Positions 7,308-7,487 of a stretch of DNA of 7,487 bases are shown here, piece by piece (the stretch's first letter is position 1; each line of letters opens with the position of its first letter). The notes beneath the pieces were generated by a model, which was given only the letters and a program-made list of their open reading frames with translations, did no database searches and was not told the DNA's origin. The position numbers were made by a program, and so were the translations under genes. Origin of the DNA: Fen-1258 sp964595365 (GTDB lineage: Bacteria; Bacteroidota; Ignavibacteria; Ignavibacteriales; Melioribacteraceae); assembly GCA_964595365.1 (NCBI GenBank), contig CAZQQC010000134.1, forward strand, positions 1 to 7,487, given 5' to 3'.

Positions 7308-7487
7308 TTCAATCCATCCGTCTTTTAGCTTTATTATTTTATTTCCATATCTTGCATTAACATCAGAGTGAGTAACTTGAACCACTGTTGTTCCTTCTCC
7401 GTTTAATTTTTTCAGCATCTCCATTATCACCTTTCCTTGATCAGTATGAAGATTGCCTGTCGGTTCATCGGCAAGAATCAATTTCGG
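7299..7487 (-). CDS. ABC transporter ATP-binding protein, C-terminal 62 residues; 5' end outside window
   Basis: The C-terminal end of a second LolD/MacB-type ABC ATPase. The frame is open through the window edge, and the visible part begins with PKLILADEPTGNL, the Walker B segment with catalytic Glu. The TTG at 7481 is an internal Leu codon, not a start. The switch His is present in VQVTHSD, and the chain ends GWIESA before TAG at 7301-7299. The D-loop reads GNLH where the other ATPase in this window has GNLD; GNLH forms are, from memory, common in ATPases paired with these double-domain permeases. Walker A and the signature motif lie outside the window. The gene ends 30 bases before the permease start on the same strand, so the two are almost certainly cotranscribed and probably a functional pair. 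Confidence 0.9.
   Translation of the reverse strand, partial: PKLILADEPTGNLHTDQGKVIMEMLKKLNGEGTTVVQVTHSDVNARYGNKIIKLKDGWIESA

Overview
The window is an AT-rich (roughly 37-38% GC by eye) bacterial segment with two gene blocks that converge near position 4080. The large permease is the ~790-residue, double-periplasmic-domain MacB/FtsX type, abundant in the Bacteroidota/Ignavibacteriota/Chlorobiota group. The multi-PAS soluble histidine kinases fit the same group. Three starts have clear Shine-Dalgarno sequences (AGGA, GGAG, AAGGAGG). Classical Bacteroidia and Flavobacteriia mostly lack these, so I lean towards an Ignavibacteria-like lineage. This placement is an inference, not a proof.

Plus strand, 1-4052: first the C-terminal part of a PAS-containing sensor histidine kinase that begins outside the window and ends at 818. 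After 72 bases comes a complete 1053-residue hybrid histidine kinase (start ATG 891) with four PAS domains, HisKA, HATPase and a C-terminal receiver. Neither protein shows a membrane segment in what is visible, and no DNA-binding output protein lies in the window. They look like cytosolic sensors in one transcription unit that pass phosphate to partners elsewhere. The hybrid kinase carries an approximately 120-base, ~60% GC, repeat-like island in frame in the linker between kinase and receiver. This is the most unusual feature of the window.

Minus strand, 7487-4111 (transcribed right to left): the C-terminal end of an ABC ATPase, a complete 794-residue MacB/FtsX-family permease, and a complete 229-residue LolD/MacB-type ATPase. 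They are closely spaced and probably form one operon for a Type VII ABC (mechanotransmission) system, which would act on a lipoprotein, peptide or other envelope substrate. The substrate cannot be read from the sequence.

The two blocks meet tail to tail with 58 bases between stop codons. A possible hairpin there may end the kinase transcript. I found no tRNA, rRNA, CRISPR array, transposase or attachment site, and no intergenic stretch longer than 85 bases. Apart from the GC-rich in-frame island, this is conventional signalling and transport gene content. I do not see convincing evidence for a wholly new system.
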